DNA of 53,995 nt from Bacilli bacterium (GCA_017418945.1 JAFOMI010000013.1:1-53995); one strand, 5' to 3'; shown: positions 8,457 through 16,347, counted from the first letter of the stretch. The notes: generated from the letters alone by a model not told the origin. Made by a program: numbers and translations.

Positions 8457-8692
8457 GTCAAAAACGAAGAAAAGGACGAGTAATAAAATGATTCATATAA
8501 GAGAGTCCTAGTTGGTGAGAATGGATTATGATAGTTTTATGAAAGAACACCTTGGAGTTTATTAACTGAAATTAGTAGGTTAATACGTAATAATGCGTTA
8601 AAAATTAAAGGCCAATTTATTGGTGAATTTGGGTGGTACCACGGATACAAAGAAGCAGTTCGTCCCTTTATAGGGATAAATGCTTCTTTTTT
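8457..8692 (+). promoter_or_regulatory. T-box riboswitch, specifier best read as AAC (Asn)
   Basis: All T-box landmarks are present: stem I base AAGG/CCTT, AGTA loop motif (8476-8486 region), AGAGAG and GGTGAGA distal loop motifs, the T-box core GGGTGGTACCACGG (8631-8644), and a terminator AGAAGCA/TGCTTCT with an inner GTCCCT/AGGGAT stem and T tract (8651-8692). In the 3' side of the specifier loop the bases just before the closing CCTT are AACA, giving codon AAC followed by a purine, as in the pheS leader of this window (TTC then A). AAC pairs with anticodon GUU of tRNA-Asn. CAC (His) is the next option; no Asp codon is available. The UGGU acceptor-pairing bulge would meet discriminator G73 as a U-G wobble. 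Confidence 0.85.
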
Positions 8693-8711
8693 ATGTTTAA
8701 AGGAGGAAATT

Positions 8712-10466
8712 ATGAAAGCAAATTATTACAGAACTCATACATGTAATGAGTTAACAATTGATGATTTAGGAAAACAAGTTAAACTTTCTGGTTTTGTAGG
8801 TAGTATAAGAGACCATGGTGGAGTTTTATTTGTTGATTTAAGAGATGGAGAAGGAGTAACACAAATAGTTGTTCATAATGAAGAATTATTAAAAGGTGTT
8901 TCAAAAGAATCAGTTATTTCAGTAACAGGAACTGTTGTTAAAAGAGATGCTGAAACTGTTAATGAAAAAATTAAAACTGGTTTAATTGAAGTAGAAAGTG
9001 ATAGTTTAGAAGTATTATCTCATGCTAAAAATATTCCATTTGAAATAGAAACTAGTAAAGAAGTAAAAGAAGATACTAGATTAAAATATAGATATATTGA
9101 TATGAGAAATTCTAAAGTATCTAAAAATATTAAATTAAGAAGTGAAATTTTACATTTTCTTCGTAATAAGATGTATGACTTAGGATTTACTGAAGTTCAA
9201 ACACCTATTTTAACAGCTAGTTCACCAGAAGGAGCTAGAGACTTTGTTGTTCCATCAAGAACATTTAAAGGAAAATTCTATGCACTTCCACAAGCTCCAC
9301 AAATATATAAACAATTATTAATGGTTGGTGGACTTAATAAATATTTCCAAGTAGCACCTTGCTTTAGAGATGAAGATGCAAGAAAAGATAGAACTTTAGA
9401 ATTCTATCAATTAGACTTTGAAATGAGTTTCCCAGAAGAAAAAGATATTATAGAAACTGGTGAAGATATATTCTATGATGTATTTTCTAAATATACAAAT
9501 AAAGAAGTTAGTCCAAAACCATTTAGACAAATTGCATACAAAGATGCTATGGAAATGTATGGAACTGATAAACCAGATTTAAGAAATCCACTTGTAATAA
9601 AAGATGCATCAAAAGTATTAGAAAGAACTACATTTAAACCATTTGCTAATTCAACTATTAAAGTTATAGTAGTAGATGATATTGGTACTAAACCAAATAG
9701 TTGGTTTAATGAAATAGTTGATTATGCATCAAGTATTGGTATGCCAGGTATTGGATATATTACTTTAATGGAAGATGGAAGTTTAAAAGGACCTATTGAT
9801 AAATTCTTAAGTGAAGAAGAAAGAAATAATTTAATTAAAGAATTTGATATGAAGACTAATTCAGTTATGTTCTTTATAGCAAATAGAAATAAAAAGGTAG
9901 CTCAAAAATTTGCAGGTCAAATAAGAGATGAACTTGGAAGAAAAATTGGTCTTATTGATGAAAATAAAATAGAATTATGTATTATTAAAGATTTTCCAAT
10001 GTTTGAATATGATGAAAAAGAAAAGAAATATGATTTCTGTCATAATCCATTTTCTAAACCATTTGATGAATATAAAGATTATGATAAGTTTGAAGATTTA
10101 GAAGAAATTCTTGCTCATCAATTTGATTTTGTATGTAATGGATTTGAAATGGCATCAGGTGCTATTAGAAATACTGATTTAGATTTAATAACAAAGGGAT
10201 TTGTTAAAGTTGGATATACAGAAGATGTTATTGAAGAAAGATTTAATAGTATGTTTACAGCATTTAAGTATGGTGTACCACCACATGGAGGAATGGCTCC
10301 TGGTATTGATAGAATATTAATGATTATTCTAGATGAACCAAATTTAAGAGAAGTACAAACATTCCCAACTAGTTCAACAGGACAAGATACAATGATGGGT
10401 TCACCAAGTGTGCTTGATGCTAAACAATTAGATGAACTTGGATTAAAAATAGTAGAGGAGGAATAA
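8712..10466 (+). CDS. aspS: Aspartyl-tRNA synthetase, probably non-discriminating
   Basis: 584 residues, start after AAAGGAGG. An N-terminal OB-fold anticodon-binding domain (KLSGFVGSIRDHGGVLFVDL) is followed by a class II catalytic core: motif 2 CFRDEDARKDRTLEFYQLD, the bacterial-type GAD insertion (about 280-420) and motif 3 GMAPGIDRILMI. The bacterial-type enzyme attaches Asp to tRNA-Asp. Because the gene is fused in one operon with gatC-gatA-gatB and is preceded by an Asn-type T-box, it most likely also mischarges tRNA-Asn with Asp for later amidation. This is a context inference; the residues that set discrimination were not resolved here. One base separates it from gatC. Confidence 0.97.
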   Translation: MKANYYRTHTCNELTIDDLGKQVKLSGFVGSIRDHGGVLFVDLRDGEGVTQIVVHNEELLKGVSKESVISVTGTVVKRDAETVNEKIKTGLIEVESDSLEVLSHAKNIPFEIETSKEVKEDTRLKYRYIDMRNSKVSKNIKLRSEILHFLRNKMYDLGFTEVQTPILTASSPEGARDFVVPSRTFKGKFYALPQAPQIYKQLLMVGGLNKYFQVAPCFRDEDARKDRTLEFYQLDFEMSFPEEKDIIETGEDIFYDVFSKYTNKEVSPKPFRQIAYKDAMEMYGTDKPDLRNPLVIKDASKVLERTTFKPFANSTIKVIVVDDIGTKPNSWFNEIVDYASSIGMPGIGYITLMEDGSLKGPIDKFLSEEERNNLIKEFDMKTNSVMFFIANRNKKVAQKFAGQIRDELGRKIGLIDENKIELCIIKDFPMFEYDEKEKKYDFCHNPFSKPFDEYKDYDKFEDLEEILAHQFDFVCNGFEMASGAIRNTDLDLITKGFVKVGYTEDVIEERFNSMFTAFKYGVPPHGGMAPGIDRILMIILDEPNLREVQTFPTSSTGQDTMMGSPSVLDAKQLDELGLKIVEEE

Positions 10467-10467
10467 T

Positions 10468-10764
10468 ATGAGTAAATTTACTAAAGAAATGGTAGATGAT
10501 TATGCTGATAAGTTACTTATTGGTTTAACTCCTGAAGAAAATAAAATGGTTCTAGATGAATTTGATATTATCGATGAACAAATTAATATTATTAACGATA
10601 TTCCTGGAATTGAAAATGTTGAACCTATGACTCATGCTTTAGATGATTTTGAATTTGAATTAAGAGAAGATGTAGTTGAAGATTCAATTCCAATAGAAGA
10701 ATTACTTCAAAACTGTAAAGATTCTACAGCAAGAGAAGTACAAGTACCAAAGGTGGTGGGCTAA
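10468..10764 (+). CDS. gatC: Asp/Glu-tRNA amidotransferase subunit C
   Basis: 98 residues. The pattern LLIGLTPEENKMVLDEFD, IDIPG.ENVEPMTHAL-like centre and LREDVVED is typical of GatC, the small belt protein that wraps and stabilises GatA and GatB. It lies one base after aspS and one base before gatA; GGAGGAATAAT at the end of aspS supplies its ribosome site. The terminal region (TAREVQVPKVVG) ends as GatC proteins usually do. Confidence 0.93.
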   Translation: MSKFTKEMVDDYADKLLIGLTPEENKMVLDEFDIIDEQINIINDIPGIENVEPMTHALDDFEFELREDVVEDSIPIEELLQNCKDSTAREVQVPKVVG

Positions 10765-10765
10765 G

Positions 10766-12223
10766 ATGAAATATATGAATAAATCATTAGAAGAGCTTCA
10801 TGAAATGCTTAAAAATGGTGAAGTAACTTCAAAAGAATTAATTGAAGAATCATTAAAAATATCTCATGAAGTACAAGAAAAATATAATGCTTTTGTTACT
10901 ATTTTAGATGATGCAAAAGAAAGAGAAGTAACTGATAATATATTATCTGGTATTCCTTGTGGTATTAAAGATAACTATTCTACTAAAGGAGTATTATCAA
11001 CAGGAAGTAGTAATACTTTAAAAGATTATATTCCATTCTTTGATGCAACAGCTTATGCTAAATTAAAAGAAGCTGGTGCTGTTATGGTAAATAAAACTGT
11101 AATGGATGAATTTGGAATGGGTGGAACTGGAACAACTGGTCACACTGGAATAGTATTAAATCCTTGGGATAAAACTAGAATGTGTGCAGGTTCTTCAGCA
11201 GGTTCAGCATGTGCTGTAGCTGCAGGAGTTTATCCATATGCAACTGGATCAGATACAGGTGATTCAATTAGAAAACCAGCAGCATACTGCGGAATTGTTG
11301 GATATAAACCAACATATGGAATGATATCTAGATATGGATTATTTCCATTTGCTTCTTCATTAGATCACTTAGGAGTACTTACAAGAAATGTTAAAGACGC
11401 TGCAATTGTAGTTGATAACATGAAAGGTATTGATAAATACGATATGACTTCATGGGATTCATCTAAAATTCATTTAGCTGATTCTTTAACAGGTAACGTT
11501 AAAGGTAAAAAATTATGTTACATAAAAGAAATATGTGATATCACTGAATACGAAAATCCATCAGATGAATTAAAAGAACATTTTAATAATTTCTTTAAAG
11601 CAATTGCAAAAGCAAAAGAACTAGGTATGGATGTTGAAGAAGTATCAATTGATAGAACACTTCTTAATGCGTTAGCGTCAGTATATGTTGTTATATCATG
11701 TGCAGAAGCAACTTCAAATATGTCTAATTTAACAGGTATAATATTTGGACCAAGAGGAGAAGGAAAAACTTGGGATGAACAAACTAAAGATTATAGAACT
11801 AAAGGATTCTCTTCATTAATTAAAAGAAGATTTGTAATTGGTTCATATGTTCTTCAATCTAAGAACCAAGAAAGATATTTTAGAAATGCACAAAGAGTAA
11901 GAAGATTACTAGTAGATGCTTGGAAAGATTTATTTAAGAAATATGATGCAGTTATATTACCAGTTGGTTCTGGACCAGCTAAACATTTTGAAGGAGATAA
12001 CGATATGCTTTCAAAAGAAACTGTTACTTTAGAAGAACATTTACAAGTAGGAAACTTTGGTGGATTCCCATCAATTACTATTCCAGATGGATTTATTAAT
12101 GATTTACCTGTTGCTTTAAATATAACTGGTAATTGTTATAATGATGAAACTGTACTTAATATTGCTTATGCATTAGAAGGTACTATGAATTATAAAGGTC
12201 AAATAGCAAAGGAGGTAAAGTAA
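10766..12223 (+). CDS. gatA: Asp/Glu-tRNA amidotransferase subunit A
   Basis: 485 residues, amidase-signature family: it hydrolyses glutamine and passes ammonia to GatB. The Ser-cisSer-Lys triad can be placed: Lys in GIKDNYS (about residue 66), cis-Ser in AGSSAGSA (about 143) and nucleophile Ser167 in GSDTGDSIRKPA. The usual wording there is TGGSIRQPA; here Gly is Asp and Gln is Lys, a variant I associate with Mollicutes-like GatA and not with loss of the catalytic Ser. PTYGMISRYGLFPFASSLDH follows as expected. Ribosome site AAGGTGGTG overlaps the gatC end. Confidence 0.95.
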   Translation: MKYMNKSLEELHEMLKNGEVTSKELIEESLKISHEVQEKYNAFVTILDDAKEREVTDNILSGIPCGIKDNYSTKGVLSTGSSNTLKDYIPFFDATAYAKLKEAGAVMVNKTVMDEFGMGGTGTTGHTGIVLNPWDKTRMCAGSSAGSACAVAAGVYPYATGSDTGDSIRKPAAYCGIVGYKPTYGMISRYGLFPFASSLDHLGVLTRNVKDAAIVVDNMKGIDKYDMTSWDSSKIHLADSLTGNVKGKKLCYIKEICDITEYENPSDELKEHFNNFFKAIAKAKELGMDVEEVSIDRTLLNALASVYVVISCAEATSNMSNLTGIIFGPRGEGKTWDEQTKDYRTKGFSSLIKRRFVIGSYVLQSKNQERYFRNAQRVRRLLVDAWKDLFKKYDAVILPVGSGPAKHFEGDNDMLSKETVTLEEHLQVGNFGGFPSITIPDGFINDLPVALNITGNCYNDETVLNIAYALEGTMNYKGQIAKEVK

Positions 12224-12224
12224 T

Positions 12225-13691
12225 ATGGGATATAAGGCAATGATTGGTCTTGAGATGCACTGTGAAGCTTCATTAACTAATTCAAAAGTATTTTCAAGTG
12301 CTAGAAACTCATATTCGGTAACTCCAAATGAAAATATTAGACCATATGATATGGGATTTCCTGGAGTTCTTCCAGTTGTAAATAAAGAAGCTGTTAAAAT
12401 GGCTTTAAAAACTTCAATGGTTTTAAATTGTAAACAACCAGAATATATGTATTTTGAAAGAAAGAATTATTATTATCCAGATATGCCAAAAAACTTCCAA
12501 ATTACACAAGAAACAAAGCCAATTCCAGTTGGAATATATGGTTATGTAGATTATGAATGTAATGGTGAAGAAAGAAGAGTTAGAGTAAACAATATTCACT
12601 TAGAAGAAGATGCTGCATCATCAGATCACTTATATGATACAACTGTAATTGATTATAATAGAGCGGGTAATCCATTATTAGAATTAGTTACTGAACCTGA
12701 TTTTAGAAGTGGTGAAGAAGCAGAAAGTTTCTTAGACCATATGAGATGTGTTTACCAATATTTAGGAGTTTCTGAATGTGATACTAAAAAAGGTCATATT
12801 AGATGTGATGTAAACGTATCTATTATTGATGAAAGTTTAGATCCTGAAGATCCATCTAATTGGGGAACAAAAGTTGAAGTTAAAAATGTTAACTCATTTG
12901 GTGGAGTTAGAGAATGTATTAAATATGAAATAAAAAGACAAACAAGAGCTAAAGAAGAAGGAACTTATGATACTGAAGTAGTTCAAGAAACAAGACGTTG
13001 GGATGAAGAAACAGGTACAACTATTTCGATGAGAAGTAAAGTTGATGCTGTTGATTATAAATATTTTGTTGAACCAAATATTCCAAAATATAAATTAACA
13101 AAGGAATGGTTAGATGAAATACGTGCATCAATTCCAGAACTTGCTTATGATAGAAAGAAAAGATATATGAATGATTATGAATTATCTGAATATGATTCAA
13201 ATATCTTAGTAAAAGAAAAGAAAATAAGTGATTTCTTCGAAGAAACAGTTAAATTAGGAGCAGATCCTAAAGAAGCATGTAACTGGGTAAATGGTATGAT
13301 TTTATCATATTTAAATTATAATATGATTACTATTGATGAAATATTTATGACACCAGAAATGCTTCGTGATTTAATTAAATTAATAGATGATAAAACAATA
13401 TCTAGTAAACAAGCTAAAGATGTATTTGCAAAAGTTCTTGAAGATAAAAAAGAACCTATGAAAGTAGTTAAAGATGAAGGTATGATGCAAATAACTGATG
13501 AAGGTTCAATAGAAGGAATAGTTGATGAAGTTCTTGCTGAAAATCCAAAAGCTATTGAAACTTATGATCCAGAAAATCCAAAAGCTTTAGATTTCTTTAT
13601 AGGTCAAGTAATGAAAAAAACAAGAGGAAAAGCAAATCCTGGTATGGCTTATAAAATGATGAAAGAAAAATTAGATAATTTAAAAAAATAA
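12225..13691 (+). CDS. gatB: Asp/Glu-tRNA amidotransferase subunit B
   Basis: 488 residues. GatB phosphorylates the carboxyl group of misacylated Asp-tRNA-Asn (or Glu-tRNA-Gln) and amidates it with ammonia from GatA. Recognised by IGLEMHCE at the start, YMYFERKNYYYPDMPKNFQI, IHLEEDAAS, DYNRAGNPLLELVTEPD and the C-terminal YqeY-like tail ending in GKANPGMAYKMMKEKL. Start after AGGAGGTAAAGT. It is the last gene of the aspS operon and is followed by a terminator. With no glnS seen here, the complex may serve Gln-tRNA as well. Confidence 0.96.
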   Translation: MGYKAMIGLEMHCEASLTNSKVFSSARNSYSVTPNENIRPYDMGFPGVLPVVNKEAVKMALKTSMVLNCKQPEYMYFERKNYYYPDMPKNFQITQETKPIPVGIYGYVDYECNGEERRVRVNNIHLEEDAASSDHLYDTTVIDYNRAGNPLLELVTEPDFRSGEEAESFLDHMRCVYQYLGVSECDTKKGHIRCDVNVSIIDESLDPEDPSNWGTKVEVKNVNSFGGVRECIKYEIKRQTRAKEEGTYDTEVVQETRRWDEETGTTISMRSKVDAVDYKYFVEPNIPKYKLTKEWLDEIRASIPELAYDRKKRYMNDYELSEYDSNILVKEKKISDFFEETVKLGADPKEACNWVNGMILSYLNYNMITIDEIFMTPEMLRDLIKLIDDKTISSKQAKDVFAKVLEDKKEPMKVVKDEGMMQITDEGSIEGIVDEVLAENPKAIETYDPENPKALDFFIGQVMKKTRGKANPGMAYKMMKEKLDNLKK

Positions 13692-13720
13692 AATGAGAAA
13701 TTTATTTCTCATTTTTATTT
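13692..13720 (+). terminator. Terminator of the aspS-gatCAB operon
   Basis: AATGAGAAAT/ATTTCTCATT arms with a T-rich tail (TTTTATTTTT), starting at the gatB stop. Confidence 0.85.
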
Positions 13721-13761
13721 TTGATGATATAATTATTTCATGATGTGAATGGGGTAAGTAT

Positions 13762-14745
13762 ATGGAAAAAGATTATAGTGAAATTCCTTTTGAAAAACTT
13801 ATTGAACAAAATAAAAGATTAAGATTTATTATTAAATTAATTATTCTTGCTTTAATATTAATAATAACTGCATTATTTTGTTTTAAAAAGAATATTATTT
13901 TTACTAAATTAAAACTAAATGGAAGTCCTATAGTAGCAATTAATTATGGTGAAAAATATATTGATGAAGGTGTAATCGCAACTTTATATAATAAAGATGT
14001 AACTAAATTTGTTACTATAAAAAATAATATTAATTATGATAAAGTTGGAGATTACGAAATAGAATATACTTTAAAGATTAAATATATAAATATATATAAA
14101 AAAATTGTTAGAAAAGTATCAGTTGTTGATAAAGTTCCACCAGAATTAACTGTAGATTCTGATGAAACTATTTATGTAGATGAAAATGGAACTTATGTTT
14201 CACCAACATTTAAAGCAATAGATAATTATGATAAGGATATTACTGATAAAGTTAAAATAACAAGTGATGTAGATGTTTCTAAAATAGGCGAATATTATGA
14301 AATATTTAGTGTAACTGATTCAAATAATAATAAATCTACTAAAAAGATTAAGGTAATAGTACAAGAAAGATATAAAAATAATTATATAGTTGTTTCTATA
14401 TCTAATCAAACTCTTGATTATTATCAAAATAATAAAGTGGTTTTATCTTCACCAGTAGTTACAGGATATGGAGGAAATACTCCATATGGAACTTATTCAA
14501 TATTAAAAAAAGCAACTAATGCAAGATTAGTAGCGGCAGATAATTCTTATGATACTAGAGTTAATTATTGGATGGCCTTTATAGGTAATAGTCATGGACT
14601 TCATGATGCTACTTGGAGACATAGTTTTGGTGGTAATATTTATACTTATGATCCATCTCATGGATGTGTAAATATGCCTTATGATAAAATAAAAGAATTA
14701 TATTATATGGCTGATGTTGGAACACCAGTATACATAGTTGAATAA
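13762..14745 (+). CDS. L,D-transpeptidase (YkuD) with Ig-like DUF5011 domains
   Basis: 327 residues. A membrane anchor (about 21-43) is followed by two Ig-like modules of the DUF5011 type (marks: GSPIVAINYGEKYIDEGV, VGDYEIEYT; then DKVPPELTVDSDE, IGEYYEIFSVTDSNNN) and a YkuD domain from about 205. The catalytic motif is HGLHDATWR and SHGCVNM with Cys302. Such enzymes make 3-3 cross-links in mDAP peptidoglycan or attach proteins; this agrees with the mDAP-type MurE. Extended -10 TGaTATAAT at 13725-13733; single-gene unit ending in a terminator. Confidence 0.92.
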   Translation: MEKDYSEIPFEKLIEQNKRLRFIIKLIILALILIITALFCFKKNIIFTKLKLNGSPIVAINYGEKYIDEGVIATLYNKDVTKFVTIKNNINYDKVGDYEIEYTLKIKYINIYKKIVRKVSVVDKVPPELTVDSDETIYVDENGTYVSPTFKAIDNYDKDITDKVKITSDVDVSKIGEYYEIFSVTDSNNNKSTKKIKVIVQERYKNNYIVVSISNQTLDYYQNNKVVLSSPVVTGYGGNTPYGTYSILKKATNARLVAADNSYDTRVNYWMAFIGNSHGLHDATWRHSFGGNIYTYDPSHGCVNMPYDKIKELYYMADVGTPVYIVE

Positions 14746-14746
14746 A

Positions 14747-14778
14747 AAAGAACTTTTAAAAAGTTCTTTATTTTTTTA
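14747..14778 (+). terminator. Terminator between L,D-transpeptidase and tRNA-Leu
   Basis: AAAGAACTTTT/AAAAGTTCTTT hairpin and T tract. It also has an A-rich left side, so it may stop the converging tRNA-Leu transcript too. Confidence 0.85.
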
Positions 14779-14781
14779 TAA

Positions 14782-14867
14782 TGGTGCTCCAGGTCGGACT
14801 CGAACCGACACTCCTTTTGGGAAACAGATTTTGAGTCTATCGCGTATACCAATTTCGCCACTGGAGC
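14782..14867 (-). tRNA. tRNA-Leu (anticodon CAA), CCA encoded
   Basis: On the minus strand: acceptor GCTCCAG/CTGGAGC, discriminator A, CCA; anticodon loop CTCAAAA gives CAA (reads UUG); a long variable arm (TTTCCCAAAAGGAGTG region) marks a class II tRNA; T arm GTCGG TTCGAGT CCGAC. It is divergent from the next two tRNA genes. Confidence 0.96.
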
Positions 14868-14936
14868 ATTACATGGAAAATTATAACATAAATTTTATTA
14901 TAATTAAATAAATTGTGATAAAATAATACTATAAAT

Positions 14937-15011
14937 TGCCCCTTGGCCAAGCGGTAAGGCTCTGGATTCTGACTCCAGCATGCGTAGGTTCGAATCCTAC
15001 AGGGGCAGCCA
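14937..15011 (+). tRNA. tRNA-Gln (anticodon CTG), CCA encoded
   Basis: Acceptor TGCCCCT/AGGGGCA with the U1-A72 pair typical of tRNA-Gln, anticodon stem CTGGA/TCCAG, loop TTCTGAC giving CTG (reads CAG), T arm GTAGG TTCGAAT CCTAC, discriminator G, CCA. Confidence 0.96.
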
Positions 15012-15014
15012 TAT

Positions 15015-15091
15015 GCTAGATTAGCTCAATTTGGTAGAGCAACTGAATCGTAATCAGTATGTTGTAGGTTCAATTCCTATATCCAGCACCA
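15015..15091 (+). tRNA. tRNA-Thr (anticodon CGT), CCA encoded, mismatch in acceptor stem
   Basis: Anticodon stem ACTGA/TCAGT with loop ATCGTAA gives CGT (reads ACG). The acceptor stem GCTAGAT/ATCCAGC has an A-C mismatch at its fourth pair, and the T stem begins with a G-T pair. D arm, T loop and CCA are normal. Three bases separate it from tRNA-Gln, so the two are co-transcribed. Confidence 0.93.
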
Positions 15092-15127
15092 ATTGTAAAT
15101 TCGCTGCACTAAGCGATTAAAGATAAG

Positions 15128-15155
15128 CTTAATTAGAAATAATTAAGTTTTTTTA
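15128..15155 (+). terminator. Terminator of the tRNA-Gln/Thr unit
   Basis: CTTAATTA/TAATTAAG with a GAAA loop and TTTTTTT. Confidence 0.85.
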
Positions 15156-15273
15156 TGTACGAAAAGTTTATTAACAGGATATATTACACGTAACGTACAA
15201 TATTTTTTGGGGGTTAGATATTTTGTACAAATATATTTATCGATTTCTTTTATGAATAATAAATAATTATTAA

Positions 15274-15298
15274 ATATCATACAAATGTATGATATAAT
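15274..15298 (+). promoter_or_regulatory. Promoter with palindromic operator before the BRO-N gene
   Basis: A perfect inverted repeat, ATATCATAC-AAAT-GTATGATAT (15274-15295), covers the first bases of a consensus -10 (TATAAT, 15293-15298). A repressor bound there would block the promoter. The layout is what one expects of a phage-type regulated gene. Confidence 0.6.
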
Positions 15299-15331
15299 AT
15301 GCATGTAAGAGTTATAGAAAGGAAAATGAAA

Positions 15332-16184
15332 ATGAATCAAGATAAAATGCATTTAATTAACAAAATATTTAATAATGAAACAATTAGAACTATTTGGGAT
15401 AAAGAAGAAGAAAAATACTATATTAGTGTTGTTGACATAGTTGGTGTTATATCTGAAAGTAAAGATAAACAGTCATATTGGAGAAAATTAAAACAGCGTC
15501 TTAAAGAAGAGGGAAATGAAACCGTGACAAATTGTCACGCTTTGAAATTGAAAGCTCAAGATGGTAAATATCGTACGACTGATGTTGTAGATATAGAAGG
15601 AATGTTTAGAATAATTGAATCAATCCCTAGTAGAAATGCAGAACCAATAAAACAATGGTTAGCAAAATTAGGTAGTGAAAGAATAGATGAAACATTTGAT
15701 CCTTCAATAGCTGTTCAAAGAGCAATTGATACATATAGAAAAAAAGGATGTCCAGAAGATTGGATTATTAAAAGAATAAAAGGTATTCAAGATAAAAAAA
15801 TTAACTGATACATGGAATGAACATGGAGTATACGAAGAAAAAGAATATGCTATATTAACAAATGAAATATATAAAGAATGGTCAGGTATGACTGCAAAAG
15901 AATATAAATCATTTAAGGGACTTAGGAAAGAATCATTAAGAGATAATATGTCTGATATAGAAGTTGCACTTGCGGATTTAGGAGAAATAGCTACAAGAGA
16001 ATTAGCAAAGAAACATAAACCAAAAGGTTTAGAAGAAAACAAAAAGATGGCTAGATTGGGTGGACATGCTGCTAAATCAGCAAGAGATGATCTTGAAAAA
16101 AATTTAGAAGAAAAGGTAATTACATCTGAAAATAATTTAAACTATAAATATATTGATGAAAAAGAGAAAATAGAAAATGAATAA
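15332..16184 (+). pseudogene. BRO-N domain phage antirepressor-like protein, split by a frameshift
   Basis: The first frame (15332-15808) encodes a BRO N-terminal domain: IRTIWDKEEEKYYISVVDIV, SYWRKLKQRLKEEG, and DGKYRTTDVVDIEGMFRIIE, then PIKQWLAKLGSERIDETFDPS. It stops just after a run of seven A (15794-15800). The next frame continues without a break as LTDTWNEHGVYEEKEYAILT, WSGMTAKEYKSFKGLRKESL and the tail GLEENKKMARLGGHAAK, which is the normal C-terminal half of this family (about 280 residues). With six A the two halves would be one protein, so one extra A is present. It may be a pseudogene or could be rescued by transcriptional slippage on A7. The start at 15332 has GAAAGGA eight bases upstream. 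Confidence 0.85.
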
Positions 16185-16231
16185 TTATATCTTATTTTTT
16201 CTTAAACGAGTCTTGTTTTACTACCATTTTT

Positions 16232-16262
16232 TATTTCAACTATTATAAGAATAGTTGAAATA
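16232..16262 (+). repeat. Inverted repeat, 13-base arms
   Basis: TATTTCAACTATT and its exact complement flank ATAAG. The T run lies before the hairpin and not after it on either strand, so it is not a normal terminator. It lies between the BRO-N remnant and murI; role unknown. Confidence 0.55.
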
Positions 16263-16298
16263 AAAGACTTCAAACATATTTGATTTATATTTGGAAAA

Positions 16299-16330
16299 TC
16301 ACTTATAAAATATAAAATAAGTGATATAAT
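16299..16330 (+). promoter_or_regulatory. murI promoter with inverted repeat
   Basis: Extended -10 TGaTATAAT (16322-16330). Its TG lies in one arm of an inverted repeat TCACTTAT (16299-16306) and ATAAGTGA (16317-16324), spaced 10 bases. A repressor site is possible but unproven. Confidence 0.5.
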
Positions 16331-16347
16331 TACATTGAGGTGGATAT

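Noticed and set aside
8540-8552. Reading the aspS T-box specifier as CAC (His) or AGA (Arg)
   Set aside because: CAC would be followed by C and not by the usual purine, and AGA lies too far from the closing stem; AAC followed by A fits the register of the Phe leader and the operon content.
15794-15800. Programmed ribosomal -1 frameshift in the BRO-N gene
   Set aside because: A -1 slip on the A run leads at once to a stop; the needed shift is +1 (or loss of one A), so ribosomal -1 slippage cannot join the halves.
15704-16042. Minus-strand open frame across the BRO-N gene
   Set aside because: It is the mirror of the frameshifted gene, with no ribosome site and no family resemblance.
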